Shown in pieces: positions 42,265-51,535 of a DNA stretch of 64,000 nt. Numbering within the stretch: the stretch's first letter is position 1; the number at the start of each line of letters is the position of its first letter. The stretch is from positions 707,833-771,832 of the forward strand of contig JAIXKJ010000003.1 in NCBI GenBank assembly GCA_026928255.1, written 5' to 3'. The notes below the pieces were generated by a model that worked only from the letters and a program-made list of their open reading frames with translations, was not told where the DNA came from and ran no database searches. The translations under genes and the position numbers were made by a program. This DNA is from Anaerolineales bacterium. GTDB taxonomy: Bacteria > Chloroflexota > Anaerolineae > Anaerolineales > Villigracilaceae.

Positions 42265-42869
42265 TGAAAAATTTTAGCGATATTGAATTCCTCTCCGAAT
42301 ATTTAGACGGGCGATTAACCGCCAACGACGCCGCCCAACTGGAACTTCGCCTGCGCTCCGACCCCGAACTAGAATCAGCGCTTCAAGATTTACGCGCCGC
42401 CCGAAGTTTTCTCCGCCAACTTCCGCAACGCAAAGCGCCGCGCAACTTTGCGCTCACTCGTCAAATGGTCGGGCTTAAGCCGCCTTTGCCTCGCGCTTAT
42501 CCGCTCTTCAAATTTGCCTCCGCTTTTGCCGCCGCCTTATTCCTCTTCTCGTTCGCCGTCCACGCGCCGCCGCTGTCGGCTGGATTTGGAGGATCTGCCG
42601 CCGCCGCGCCCGCCGTCGCCATGTACGACGCGGGCGAAGCGCCAGCAGGCGACGCCGCATTCTCGCCTGAATCCTTCGCCGCGCCTTTGCCCGAAGAAGA
42701 GCCGACGGCAAAAATGTTGCAAGCGCCGACGGAAGAATCCGCGCCGCTTGAAGCGGATTTGCCAAGCGCCGCGCCTTTCAATTGGACGGCGCTCTTTTTC
42801 ATCGTCGCCTTGCTAGGCAACGGCGCATTGCTCATTATGCGCTATTCAGCGAGCGCCAAATGGCGCTGA
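42264..42869 (+). CDS. membrane anti-sigma factor
   Basis: This protein of 201 residues has an N-terminal anti-sigma-like segment (DIEFLSEYLDGRLTANDAAQ, then a short helix) without the usual zinc His-Cys-Cys. A membrane helix at about 83-103 and another near 174-194 follow. Between them is an Ala/Pro/Glu-rich low-complexity region, possibly extracytoplasmic. The one-base overlap with the sigma gene supports the role. The signal that releases the sigma factor is not visible. Confidence 0.8.
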   Translation: MKNFSDIEFLSEYLDGRLTANDAAQLELRLRSDPELESALQDLRAARSFLRQLPQRKAPRNFALTRQMVGLKPPLPRAYPLFKFASAFAAALFLFSFAVHAPPLSAGFGGSAAAAPAVAMYDAGEAPAGDAAFSPESFAAPLPEEEPTAKMLQAPTEESAPLEADLPSAAPFNWTALFFIVALLGNGALLIMRYSASAKWR

Positions 42870-42883
42870 CAAAAAGGGAGATT

Positions 42884-43729
42884 ATGAATTCAATTGTCGT
42901 TACCGGAGTTTCTACGGGGATTGGAAAATCCGTCGCCGAGTTGTTAATTCAAAAAGGGTTTCGCGTTTTCGGCAGCGTTCGCAAACCCGCAGACGCGGAT
43001 CGCCTCTCCGCCGAACTTGGCAAAAATTTCGTTCCCCTGCTCTTTGACGTAACCGACGAAGCCGCCGTTCGCGCCGCCGCCGAAGAAGTTCGCAAAGCGC
43101 TAAACGGCGAAACGCTGTTCGGCTTGGTCAACAACGCGGGCGTCGCCGTCGGCGGACCTGCTCTGCACCTTCCCATCGCGGATTTTCGTCGGCAGTTGGA
43201 GATTAACGTCGTCGGGCAATTGATTGTCTCGCAAGCGTTCGCGCCGTTATTGCGCGCGCAAAACGCGCAGGGCAAGGCAGGACGCATCGTGAATATCACC
43301 TCCGTTTCAGGCAAAGAAGGCAGCCCGTTTTTAGGGGCATACTCCGCTTCCAAATTTGCGCTGGAAGGCTTGTCCGAATCCATGCGCCGCGAGTTAATGC
43401 GTTACGGCATTGACGTAATTATCGTCGCGCCCGGTCCCATCGCCACGCCAATTTGGGACAAAGCCGAAGAACTCGACATCGAGTTTTACCGCGACACGGA
43501 TTTTTACGAAGCGGGAAAGAAGTTTCAAAAATACAGCGTCGCCAAAGGGCGCAGCGGCTTGCCGCCCGAAGCCGTCGGCAAAGCGGTTTACGCGGCGTTG
43601 ACCAAGCCGCATCCGCGCGCGCGCTATGCGGTTAATCCGCGCCCGCTGGCGCATTGGATCGCCTCTCTGCTGCCGAAGCGCGTCGTAGATCAAGCCATCG
43701 CCAAAGCGCTCGGCTTGCTTCCAAAATAA
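42884..43729 (+). CDS. short-chain dehydrogenase/reductase
   Basis: This NAD(P)-dependent classical SDR has 281 residues. The cofactor motif is TGVSTGIGKS, followed by NNAG, with Ser in ITSVSG and Tyr-x3-Lys in YSASK. The start at 42884 has AAGGGAG just upstream. Substrate unknown; sequence style recalls retinol- or steroid-type reductases. It is transcribed with the sigma/anti-sigma pair and closed by a terminator. Confidence 0.92.
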   Translation: MNSIVVTGVSTGIGKSVAELLIQKGFRVFGSVRKPADADRLSAELGKNFVPLLFDVTDEAAVRAAAEEVRKALNGETLFGLVNNAGVAVGGPALHLPIADFRRQLEINVVGQLIVSQAFAPLLRAQNAQGKAGRIVNITSVSGKEGSPFLGAYSASKFALEGLSESMRRELMRYGIDVIIVAPGPIATPIWDKAEELDIEFYRDTDFYEAGKKFQKYSVAKGRSGLPPEAVGKAVYAALTKPHPRARYAVNPRPLAHWIASLLPKRVVDQAIAKALGLLPK

Positions 43730-43740
43730 AATCAAAATCA

Positions 43741-43770
43741 AGAAACTGCTCGTCGAGCGGTTTCTTTTTC
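43741..43770 (+). terminator. intrinsic terminator after the SDR gene
   Basis: AAGAAACTGCT / AGCGGTTTCTT (one G-U) with loop CGTCG, followed by a T-rich run. A TATAAT at 43786-43791 just beyond it is a likely -10 for the next gene. Confidence 0.85.
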
Positions 43771-43823
43771 TTTTATATCAAGGATATAATTAGAAAAATA
43801 TCATCATCATAAAAGGAACGAAC

Positions 43824-45692
43824 ATGAAATTTTTATCTCATTCATTAACTTTATTAATTCTTTCCAGCCTGTTAACGGCTTGCAATCTCTTCGGCGGAAA
43901 CGCCGCTACGCCAGAGATTCAAGCGACGCCCGCCAACCTCGTCGAACTGGGCTTAAACGTGGATTACGACAAAAATCAAACCTACAACACGGCGGGGCAA
44001 GTTATCCCCTTCAAATACATCGTTACGATGTTTCGCAACGACACGGAAAGCGGCGCGTCCGCCGACGTAGCCATTTCGGGCGCTAACGCTTCTTGTCCGC
44101 CGCTGAACACGATTGGCAATTTAGACGACCGCTTCGACTCAGGCGAAACCCTAGAATGCAACGGCGATTACGTCATCACGCAAGAAGACATTCAATCCGG
44201 GTCAGTTACGAACATCGTCGCCGCCAGCGCGTATTCGGTCAGTTCAAACTCCGTCGTCGCCGAAGTCCCCACCGTTTCGCCCAGAGCGTTAACCTTAACA
44301 AAAACAGCCAGCCCGTCCGCTTACGGGTTCGCCAGCCAACAAATCGCGTTTACCTACGTCGTAACCAACAGCGGTTCGGAAGCGTTAGGTCCCGCCCAAT
44401 TTATGATTATCGATTCGGGAATTAATGCCAATCAACCGTTTAACTGCGGCGCAGCAGATTCAACGCTCGCGCCGGGCGCGACGTTAACTTGCAACGCGAC
44501 ATACAGCGTAACCGCCGCCGACGCGGACGCGGGGACGATCACCCAAACTTCCAGCGCTTCCGGCGCCGACGCCTCTTCGCCAGCCATTCTCACTACGCTG
44601 ACTAAAGATTCGTCTATGACCGCCTCTGGGACGACGGTGCAACACATCGTCCGCGAGGGCGAATGGCTTTGGCAAATTGCGCGTTGCTATTCCGCCGACC
44701 CCAAGCAAGCCGTCGCCGCCAACCCCTCCGTTAACCCGCGAAATCTGAAAATCGGTTCGACGGTTACCATCCCCAGCGTCGGCACAGTCGGCGACCGAGT
44801 CGTTCACACGCCGCCGGAACTTTGCGTCAAATTGCACGTCGTCCAATCGGGCGACACCTGGACGTCCATCGCCGACCTCTACGGCGCAGACCCGGGCTTG
44901 ACGCAATTCTCAAACAGCAACGTCATGCTCGTCGGCAGGCCGGTCAAAGTGCCGCTTTACACGCGCGGATTAAATCTGCCGCTGGTTGGAGGGTCTTCTG
45001 GCGGCTCAAACATCCCGCCGCAGACGACGGCGTACACGCTTTCCGTCGCCGCGACTCCTTCTACTTATACGCAAGTAGATCAAATCATCACCTTCAATTA
45101 TGTGATTACCAACAGCGGCACAATTACGATCGGGCCCGCGCAGTTTACAATCAACGATTCGCAGATGAACCCGTCCGCGTTTAACTGCGGCGCGGCAGAT
45201 TCCGTCCTCGCGCCCGGCGCGACTCTCGTTTGTTCCAACGCTTACAAAATTACGCAAAACGACATTGACGTGGCGAATCTTAAATTTACGACCAACGCTT
45301 CCGCGACGGCGCTGCCCGCAACCGAAAGCGTTACGACAATTTTATCCAAAGGGTTGGCGCAGTTGACTTTGCAAGCCGCCGCCGAACCGACAACTTACAA
45401 TCAGGTCGGGCAGGAAATTCACTTTACTTATCTCGTCAAAAACAGCGGCGCGACTCCTATCGGCCCGACGCAATTTCTGATACTCGACCCGTTTATGAAT
45501 CCGACCGTCCTTAATTGCGGCGCGCCCGACCAAACGCTCGTCCCCGACGGGACGGTTCAGTGTTCGGGCGTTTACAAAATCACCGAAGCGGACATGAGCG
45601 CAAACAACATTCAATTCAGCGCCGTTGCCAGCGCGGGCGGTTCGGGCGCGCCGACGTCGTCGAGCGTCGTCGTTACCATTACAAAACAATAA
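43824..45692 (+). CDS. large lipoprotein with four Cys-paired repeats flanking two LysM domains
   Basis: This protein of 622 residues has a lipoprotein signal with lipobox LLTAC. Order: repeats 1 and 2 (residues about 35-265), two LysM modules (HIVREGEWLWQIARCY near 273; LHVVQSGDTWTSIADLYGAD near 337), then repeats 3 and 4 (about 400-620). Repeats 2-4 have the pattern NCGA-A/P-D-x-x-LxP-G/D-x-T-x-x-C and a preceding TYVVTNSG-like strand, as in DUF11-type adhesion repeats; the Cys pair may form a disulfide. LysM suggests peptidoglycan or glycan binding at the surface. AAAGGAAC precedes the ATG. Confidence 0.88.
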   Translation: MKFLSHSLTLLILSSLLTACNLFGGNAATPEIQATPANLVELGLNVDYDKNQTYNTAGQVIPFKYIVTMFRNDTESGASADVAISGANASCPPLNTIGNLDDRFDSGETLECNGDYVITQEDIQSGSVTNIVAASAYSVSSNSVVAEVPTVSPRALTLTKTASPSAYGFASQQIAFTYVVTNSGSEALGPAQFMIIDSGINANQPFNCGAADSTLAPGATLTCNATYSVTAADADAGTITQTSSASGADASSPAILTTLTKDSSMTASGTTVQHIVREGEWLWQIARCYSADPKQAVAANPSVNPRNLKIGSTVTIPSVGTVGDRVVHTPPELCVKLHVVQSGDTWTSIADLYGADPGLTQFSNSNVMLVGRPVKVPLYTRGLNLPLVGGSSGGSNIPPQTTAYTLSVAATPSTYTQVDQIITFNYVITNSGTITIGPAQFTINDSQMNPSAFNCGAADSVLAPGATLVCSNAYKITQNDIDVANLKFTTNASATALPATESVTTILSKGLAQLTLQAAAEPTTYNQVGQEIHFTYLVKNSGATPIGPTQFLILDPFMNPTVLNCGAPDQTLVPDGTVQCSGVYKITEADMSANNIQFSAVASAGGSGAPTSSSVVVTITKQ

Positions 45693-45701
45693 GCAACGAT
45701 A

Positions 45702-46682
45702 ATGTGGTTAGTCACCGGCGCGACGGGACATGTCGGCAACACGCTGATTAGAGAACTTCTCAAACGCGGAGAAAAAGTCCGGGCGTTGATTCCGTTTGGC
45801 GAAAGCCGCGAATCGATTTCAAGTCTAGATGTGGAGGCGCGAGAAGGCGACGTGCTTCATCCCGAATCCGTCGCCGAATCCATGCGCGGCGTAAAAGGCG
45901 TTTTTCATCTCGCGGGAGTCATCTCCATTTTGCCCGGCGAAAATCCCGCGCTGCATCGCGTCAACGTCGAAGGGACGAAAAATATAATCCGCGCCGCGTT
46001 GGAGCAAGGCAAACGCCTCGTATATACATCGTCTATCCACGCGATTCGACGCGCGGACGAAGGCGTGATTGACGAACGCATTCCCTACGATATGAACAAC
46101 CCCTACGGCGCGTACGACCGCTCAAAAGCCGAAGCGACGCTGGCAGTGTTGGGGGCGGCGCAAAACGGATTGGACGCGGTTGTGGTTTGCCCAACGGGCG
46201 TTATCGGTCCGCATGATTTTCGCGGCTCGTTGATGGGGTCGCTCGTCCGCGACGCGGCGCTGGCAAAGCCGACGCTTTATGTGGACGGCGCGTATGATTT
46301 CGTGGACGCGCGCGACATTGCCGACGGGCTAATCGCCGCCGCCGAAAAAGGTCGGCGCGGAGAAAGTTATATTTTATCGGGGCATAAAATTTCAATCCGT
46401 TATTTGTTGGAAACAATCAGAGAGATCGGCGACCGCGATTTTTTCCAAATGAAAATTCCGCTGGCGCTGGCAAGGCTTGCGGCGAACCTTACGCCAATGT
46501 ACTATCGTTTGACGCATACAACCCCGCGCTTCACGCCCTATTCGCTGGAAGTGTTGCAAAGCAATTCAAATATCAGCCACGCCAAAGCGACGGCGGAATT
46601 GGGTTTCGCTCCGCGCCCGTTGAACGAAACGATTCGAGACGCGATAGCCTGGCACATCCAAAAGGAAAAGAGGAAATCATGA
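45702..46682 (+). CDS. extended SDR, NAD-dependent epimerase/dehydratase family
   Basis: This protein of 326 residues has the nucleotide motif TGATGHVGNTL and catalytic YGAYDRSKAE (Tyr-x3-Lys). The later part (GLDAVVVCPTGVIGPHDFRG, FVDARDIADGL) resembles dihydroflavonol-reductase-like and hopanoid-associated sugar epimerase proteins. The substrate is unknown. No clear ribosome site precedes the ATG 10 bp after the LysM lipoprotein, and it overlaps degV by 4 bases. Confidence 0.9.
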   Translation: MWLVTGATGHVGNTLIRELLKRGEKVRALIPFGESRESISSLDVEAREGDVLHPESVAESMRGVKGVFHLAGVISILPGENPALHRVNVEGTKNIIRAALEQGKRLVYTSSIHAIRRADEGVIDERIPYDMNNPYGAYDRSKAEATLAVLGAAQNGLDAVVVCPTGVIGPHDFRGSLMGSLVRDAALAKPTLYVDGAYDFVDARDIADGLIAAAEKGRRGESYILSGHKISIRYLLETIREIGDRDFFQMKIPLALARLAANLTPMYYRLTHTTPRFTPYSLEVLQSNSNISHAKATAELGFAPRPLNETIRDAIAWHIQKEKRKS

Positions 46683-47545
46683 AAATCGTTACCGATTGCG
46701 CGGCGGACATGCCCGCCGAAGAGTTAGAAAATTTAGGCGTTACGCAAGCCCCGCTTTTTATTCAATTTCCGGAAGGCGAAATCAACTCGGCGGATATTTC
46801 TGCCGACGATTTTTATAATCGTCTTGAAGCCATGCGCCCGCAAATTCCGACGACGGCTCAGCCTTCGAGCGGAATTTTCGCGGAGTTATATCGTCAGTTG
46901 GCGCAAAGCGATTCTGACATTTTGTCCGTGCATATTTCTTCGGGCTTAAGCGGCACGATCAATTCGGCGCGCGGCGGCGGCGAACAAATTCAAGGCGAGG
47001 CAAACGTCCGCTTTTGGGACACGCTCACGCTTTCGGGCGGCGAGCGTTTTCAAGTCATCGCCGCGGCGTTGGCGAGTCAAGCGGGTTGGACTTTGGAACA
47101 AATCTACGAACGATTAGAAAAAATCCGCGAGAAAACAGAGTTGATTTACACGCTCGACACGCTGGAATATTTAGCACGCGGCGGGCGGATTGGACGAGTC
47201 AAAGCGCTCGCGGGAGCGCTGCTCAGCCTAAAGCCGATCATCCGCGTGGACGAAGACGGGAAATACAGCACGGTAAAAACCGAACGCACGCTTAATAAAT
47301 CCATCGCGTCGCTGGCGGATTTTGTCGCCGCCAAATACGGCAACGCGCCGCTTTGGGTCAACGTGTTGCACGGGCGCTTCGCCGAAAAAGCGGAGCGCCT
47401 CGCCGACGAGTTGAAACAAAAACTCAACGTCGTCAAATTTGAAACGATGCGAATTTCCCCCGTGTTAGGCGTGCATACGGGGCCGGGCATTGTCGGCGCG
47501 GCAATTTTGCCAATGGAGTTAATGGAAGATCTCGTCAGCGCTTGA
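46679..47545 (+). CDS. DegV-family fatty-acid-binding protein
   Basis: This cytosolic protein of 288 residues starts MKIVTDCAADMPAEE and has the DegV marks TTAQPSSGIFAELY (fatty-acid contact region), HISSGLSGTINSA and ALAGALLSLKPII. DegV/FakB proteins bind fatty acids and present them to FakA kinase, though no fakA is in the window. It overlaps the SDR gene by 4 bases, so the two are coupled. Confidence 0.93.
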   Translation: MKIVTDCAADMPAEELENLGVTQAPLFIQFPEGEINSADISADDFYNRLEAMRPQIPTTAQPSSGIFAELYRQLAQSDSDILSVHISSGLSGTINSARGGGEQIQGEANVRFWDTLTLSGGERFQVIAAALASQAGWTLEQIYERLEKIREKTELIYTLDTLEYLARGGRIGRVKALAGALLSLKPIIRVDEDGKYSTVKTERTLNKSIASLADFVAAKYGNAPLWVNVLHGRFAEKAERLADELKQKLNVVKFETMRISPVLGVHTGPGIVGAAILPMELMEDLVSA

Positions 47546-47561
47546 GCGTTTGAATAAACGC

Positions 47562-47619
47562 AAAAAAATAAATTCGCAAAGACATCGAGATTTTTTGAAT
47601 CATGCTGTCTTTGCGAATT
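47562..47619 (-). terminator. terminator of the deoC-aldehyde-dehydrogenase operon
   Basis: 14-bp perfect inverted repeat AATTCGCAAAGACA / TGTCTTTGCGAATT with a 21-base loop, followed on the minus strand by TATTTTTTT. A smaller hairpin (GCGTTT-GAAT-AAACGC, 47547-47562) lies next to degV. Confidence 0.78.
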
Positions 47620-47670
47620 CGCGCTTCTACTTCTCGTCGCTCGAAATGACAAATCAAAAAAAATTGAACG

Positions 47671-50097
47671 TCATTCGCCAGTCGGCGTCCAGATGTTTTT
47701 TACCTGCGTCGCCTCGCGCAAAAATTCGCGTCCTTCGCCTTGTTCGCGGCTGAGCCAATTGCGCTCGATTCCGTAACCGACCCAAGTGCGCTTCATATTC
47801 GTCGCAGACTCGTTTTCGACGTGATAACTGCCTTGCGCCGAGCCAAAGTACCAAAGCGCGTCCACGTCTTCGTGTTGCGCGAGCGTTTTGATTAAGTGAT
47901 CGCGGGCGCCAGTTACCACGTTGACCACGCCGCCCGGCACGTCAGACGTGTCCAACACTTGATAAAAGTCCGTCGCGCTCAGCGGGTATTTTTCGCTGGG
48001 AATCATCACGACCGCGTTGCCGCGCGCGATGGCCGGCGCCATCAGCGAGACGAAGCCCAAGAGCGGATATTCGTCGGGGCAGGCAATGCCGATGACGCCA
48101 ATCGGCTCGTTGACCGCGACGGTGATTCCGCGCAGAGTGGTCTCTTGCACCGAGCCGCCGTATTTGTCCGCCCAAGCCGCGTAAGTGAAGAGGCGCTCGA
48201 CCGCCGCGTCAACTTCGGCTTGCGCGGACTTTTGAGTCCGCCCGGTCATGTCCGCGATGCGTTTGGCAAACTCGGCGTTTCGCGCGTCGAGGTTTTCGGC
48301 GATGAAGTAGAGGATTTGCGAACGGTTGTATCCGTGCCGCATTGCCCAACCTAAAGTCCGCGCCTTGTGCGCCGCTTCAACCGCGTCGCGGATGTCCTTG
48401 CGATTGCCGTCGCCGACTTGCCCGATGATTTTTCCTTTGGCGTTAACAATAGTCGTCGTGTAATTTCCGTCAGGGCGGACTTGCTTGCCGCCGATGTACA
48501 TTTTGGGCGTGCGATCGATCGGCGGAAGCGAATGCCCGTTGAGGCGTTCCAGCCCGGGCGGAGTCGGCAGCGCGGGCGTGTGCGCGCCCCAGGTTGCGTC
48601 CGCCGTAAATTGCGGGCGCGGGCGTTGCATCCATTTGGGGCGCAGGTATTCAAACAAGCCTTCTTTGCCGCCCTCGCGCCCATAGCCCGATTCGCGGTAA
48701 CCGCCGAAGCCCGCCGCGCCGTCGAATTGATTGGTGCAATTAATCCACACCGAACCCGCTTTGATTTTGCTCGCCGCGTCTAGCGCGAGGTTGATGTTGT
48801 CGCTCCAAACGCTCGCGGCGAGTCCGTAGCGCGTGTTGTTCGCCAACTCGACCGCCTCTTGCGGCGTGCGGAATGTTAAAGAAACCAGCACAGGTCCGAA
48901 GATTTCCTCTTGCACTGCCGAAGCGGCAGGGTCGAGCCCGGTGATTAAAGTCGGTTTGTAAAACAGCCCCTTTTCAGGCAGGACGATGTTCGGCTGAAAA
49001 CATTCGCCGCCTTCCGCGATGCCTGTTTTCACCCAACTGTCAATCGTGTCCCACTGACTTTGATCCACAATCGCGCCCATGTCCACCGCTTTATCGAGCG
49101 GGTCGCCGACGCGCAGATGCCCCATGCGCTCTTTCAATTTGTGGATGAATTTCGGCGCGACGTTTTCTTGGACGATGAGCCGCGAACCCGCGCAACAGAC
49201 TTGACCTTGATTGAACCAAATTGCGTCCACAACGCCTTCGACCGCCGCGTCTAAATCTGCGTCGTCAAAGACGACGAAGGGACTTTTGCCGCCCAACTCC
49301 AACGACAACTTTTTCCCTGACCCCGCCGTTTGACGGCGCAGGATGCGCCCGACTTCCGTCGAGCCGGTAAAGGCGACTTTGTCCACGTCGGGGTGTTCGA
49401 CAATCATCGAGCCTGCGCCGCTGTTCCCGGTAACGACGTTGACCACGCCAGCGGGCAGTCCCGCTTCGGCGACAATTTCGGCGAAGAGCAAGGCAGTTAG
49501 GCGCGTGTACGAGGCGGGTTTCAAAATGACGGTGTTGCCCATTGCGATGGCCGGCGCAATCTTCCACGCCAACATCAGCAGCGGAAAATTCCACGGGATG
49601 ATTTGCCCGACCACGCCGACGGGTTGATAGTCGCGCAGTTCGGTCTCCATCAACTGCGCCCAGCCCGCGTAATAGTAAAAATGCCGCGCCAAAAGCGGCA
49701 CGTCAATGTCGCGCGATTCGCGAATCGGTTTGCCGTTGTCCATGCTTTCGAGCGTCGCCAGCAAGCGCTGATGTTTTTGGATGTTGCGCGCCACCGCGTA
49801 CATATAGCGCGCGCGAACGACGCCCGGCGTTTGACTCCAAGTTTGGAAGGCGCTTCGCGCGGCGGCGACAGCGGCGTCTACTTCTTTTTTGCCCGCTTGC
49901 GTCGTCTCCGCCAGCAGTCCGCCGTTGGACGGGTCGTAGGACGGATAATATTTCGCGCCTTTGGGCGACGTCCATTCGTTGTTGATGAACAGCCCAAATT
50001 TGCGCTGATGACCGTCTAGCCAGGCTCGCGCCGCATCCGCCGACTCGGGGGCGGGTCCGTATTCCATCGTGTTGAAAATTTCAAGAACTTTGTTCAT
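47671..50097 (-). CDS. double-domain aldehyde dehydrogenase (ALDH16-like)
   Basis: This protein of 808 residues has two ALDH units. Unit 1 (about 20-500) is complete, with Glu in LELGGK and catalytic Cys in QGQVCCAG near 300. Unit 2 (about 525-790) keeps the cofactor-fold start (MYIGGKQVRPDGNY, VNEPIGVIGIACPDEYPLLG) but is short and I see no catalytic Cys or ELGG, so it should be inactive. That pattern is known from the ALDH16 family. I start at 50097 (MNKVLEIF) with AGAGG upstream; an upstream frame lacks a site. It follows deoC by 10 bp, suggesting oxidation of acetaldehyde from deoxyribose breakdown. Confidence 0.9.
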   Translation of the reverse strand: MNKVLEIFNTMEYGPAPESADAARAWLDGHQRKFGLFINNEWTSPKGAKYYPSYDPSNGGLLAETTQAGKKEVDAAVAAARSAFQTWSQTPGVVRARYMYAVARNIQKHQRLLATLESMDNGKPIRESRDIDVPLLARHFYYYAGWAQLMETELRDYQPVGVVGQIIPWNFPLLMLAWKIAPAIAMGNTVILKPASYTRLTALLFAEIVAEAGLPAGVVNVVTGNSGAGSMIVEHPDVDKVAFTGSTEVGRILRRQTAGSGKKLSLELGGKSPFVVFDDADLDAAVEGVVDAIWFNQGQVCCAGSRLIVQENVAPKFIHKLKERMGHLRVGDPLDKAVDMGAIVDQSQWDTIDSWVKTGIAEGGECFQPNIVLPEKGLFYKPTLITGLDPAASAVQEEIFGPVLVSLTFRTPQEAVELANNTRYGLAASVWSDNINLALDAASKIKAGSVWINCTNQFDGAAGFGGYRESGYGREGGKEGLFEYLRPKWMQRPRPQFTADATWGAHTPALPTPPGLERLNGHSLPPIDRTPKMYIGGKQVRPDGNYTTTIVNAKGKIIGQVGDGNRKDIRDAVEAAHKARTLGWAMRHGYNRSQILYFIAENLDARNAEFAKRIADMTGRTQKSAQAEVDAAVERLFTYAAWADKYGGSVQETTLRGITVAVNEPIGVIGIACPDEYPLLGFVSLMAPAIARGNAVVMIPSEKYPLSATDFYQVLDTSDVPGGVVNVVTGARDHLIKTLAQHEDVDALWYFGSAQGSYHVENESATNMKRTWVGYGIERNWLSREQGEGREFLREATQVKNIWTPTGE

Positions 50098-50107
50098 AAA
50101 AAACCTC

Positions 50108-51067
50108 TTATCCCATCGGCATGTGATGTTTGGCGGCGTAACGTCCGCTGACGAAATGAGACAACTGACGCTCAATGTCGGTCAGCAGACTGGACGCGCC
50201 AAAACGGAATAAGTCGTTCCGCAGCCATTCGTCGCCGAGTTCTTCTTTCATCAGCGCTTGCCAGGCTAACGCCTGCTTCGCGGAACTGATTCCGCCCGCT
50301 GGTTTGAATCCGATTTTATAGCCGAAGCGTTCTAAATACTCACGGATGGCGCGAGTCATTACCAAACTAACTTCCAACGTCGCGTTGACCGTTTCTTTGC
50401 CGGTCGACGTTTTGATAAAATCCGAGCCAGCCATCATCGCCACCAAACTGGCTTGATAGACTTGCTTCAACGAACCTAAATCGCCCGTCGCTAAAATCGT
50501 CTTCATATGCGCTTCGCCGCACGCTTCGCGGAATTGGCGCAGTTCGTCGTACATGGCTTGCCAATCGCCGGTCAAGACGTAATTTCGCGCGATGACCACG
50601 TCAATCTCGCGCGCGCCCGCCTCCACCGCCTGCTCGATCTCTTGGATGCGCTGCGGCAACGGAGTTTGCCCGGCGGGAAAACCCGTCGCAACAGACGCGA
50701 CCGGAATGCCCGAACTTTGCAACGCGCGGACCGCGTCCGCCACGCGGTTGGGGTAAACACAAACCGCGCCGACGGTGATGCGTTCGTCCGCGACGCCGAG
50801 CTGTTCCATCATATCGGGGCGCAACGGTTGCTTGGCTTTAGCGCACAAACGCTGAACGCGACCAGGCGTGTCGTCGCCCGCGAGCGTGGTCAAATCAATG
50901 CAAGTTACGGCGCGTAAAAGCCAAGCCGCTTGCCAATCTTTTTTTACGGTGCGGCGAGTCGTCAGCGTGGCGACGCGCCGTTCCGCCGCGCTTTTGTTGA
51001 CGCGCGCGCCCATCACCCAATCCAAATCGAGAGGCGCGCCAGGGTTGCGAGTATGCTGTGAATTCAT
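50108..51067 (-). CDS. deoC: deoxyribose-phosphate aldolase
   Basis: This class I aldolase splits deoxyribose 5-phosphate to acetaldehyde and glyceraldehyde 3-phosphate. The Schiff-base lysine is in GSDFIKTSTGKETVNAT, and the second lysine in IGFKPAGGIS. At 319 residues it is of the longer type seen in eukaryotes and some bacteria. I start at 51067 (GGAG five bases upstream). A TATAAT (on the minus strand at 51093-51098) lies above it. It is paired with the double ALDH. Confidence 0.95.
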   Translation of the reverse strand: MNSQHTRNPGAPLDLDWVMGARVNKSAAERRVATLTTRRTVKKDWQAAWLLRAVTCIDLTTLAGDDTPGRVQRLCAKAKQPLRPDMMEQLGVADERITVGAVCVYPNRVADAVRALQSSGIPVASVATGFPAGQTPLPQRIQEIEQAVEAGAREIDVVIARNYVLTGDWQAMYDELRQFREACGEAHMKTILATGDLGSLKQVYQASLVAMMAGSDFIKTSTGKETVNATLEVSLVMTRAIREYLERFGYKIGFKPAGGISSAKQALAWQALMKEELGDEWLRNDLFRFGASSLLTDIERQLSHFVSGRYAAKHHMPMG

Positions 51068-51125
51068 AAAATCTCCATATTTGTCTGACATTATTATACA
51101 ATTAATTGCGCGTTCTATTTTTAGA

Positions 51126-51155
51126 AACAAAAACGGCGATTGGATTCAACCGCCG
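51126..51155 (-). terminator. intrinsic terminator after the small unknown gene
   Basis: On the minus strand CGGCGGTTG-AATC-CAATCGCCG (one G-U pair) is followed by TTTTTGTTT. It separates the 100-residue gene from deoC. Confidence 0.82.
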
Positions 51156-51176
51156 CTTGAAATTCAACGCTCAAAT

Positions 51177-51479
51177 TTATTTGATTACGCCGTCTTTTAG
51201 CCAATCAGGCAGTTCGGCGGTTCGCTCCGCGTCCCATATATCGGAGACGTAACGCAACATTTCGCCGCGCCGATGGCGCAAAAAGGCGATCGTTTTTGCG
51301 TATTGCTTATACGCCGAGTCTTCGCCTTGCGCGGCGCTCAATTCCGCGTGGACGATTTTCAATAACGCGAACGCCAAATCGGGGTTGATTTCGTTCAAGT
51401 CAGACAAGGTCTGAAATAAATCTAACTTATCGGCGGAAGTCGGCGCGCGAAAAAATTTCTTGTAAGATGCTTCGTTCAT
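51177..51479 (-). CDS. hypothetical protein, 100 residues
   Basis: This is a soluble, mostly helical protein with no recognised motif. It starts MNEASYKKFFRAPTSADKLD and ends AELPDWLKDGVIK, and contains HRRGEMLRYVSDIW. A TATAAT on the minus strand at 51490-51495 lies 10 bases before the ATG, with AGGA between them, giving a very short leader. It is divergent from the DinB-like gene with only 56 bp between starts, so the two may share control. Own terminator downstream. Function unknown. Confidence 0.65.
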   Translation of the reverse strand: MNEASYKKFFRAPTSADKLDLFQTLSDLNEINPDLAFALLKIVHAELSAAQGEDSAYKQYAKTIAFLRHRRGEMLRYVSDIWDAERTAELPDWLKDGVIK

Positions 51480-51535
51480 GGGTTTTCCTATTATACAGGA
51501 AAATATCGGTACAATTGTTTTCAAAAGGAGATTCG

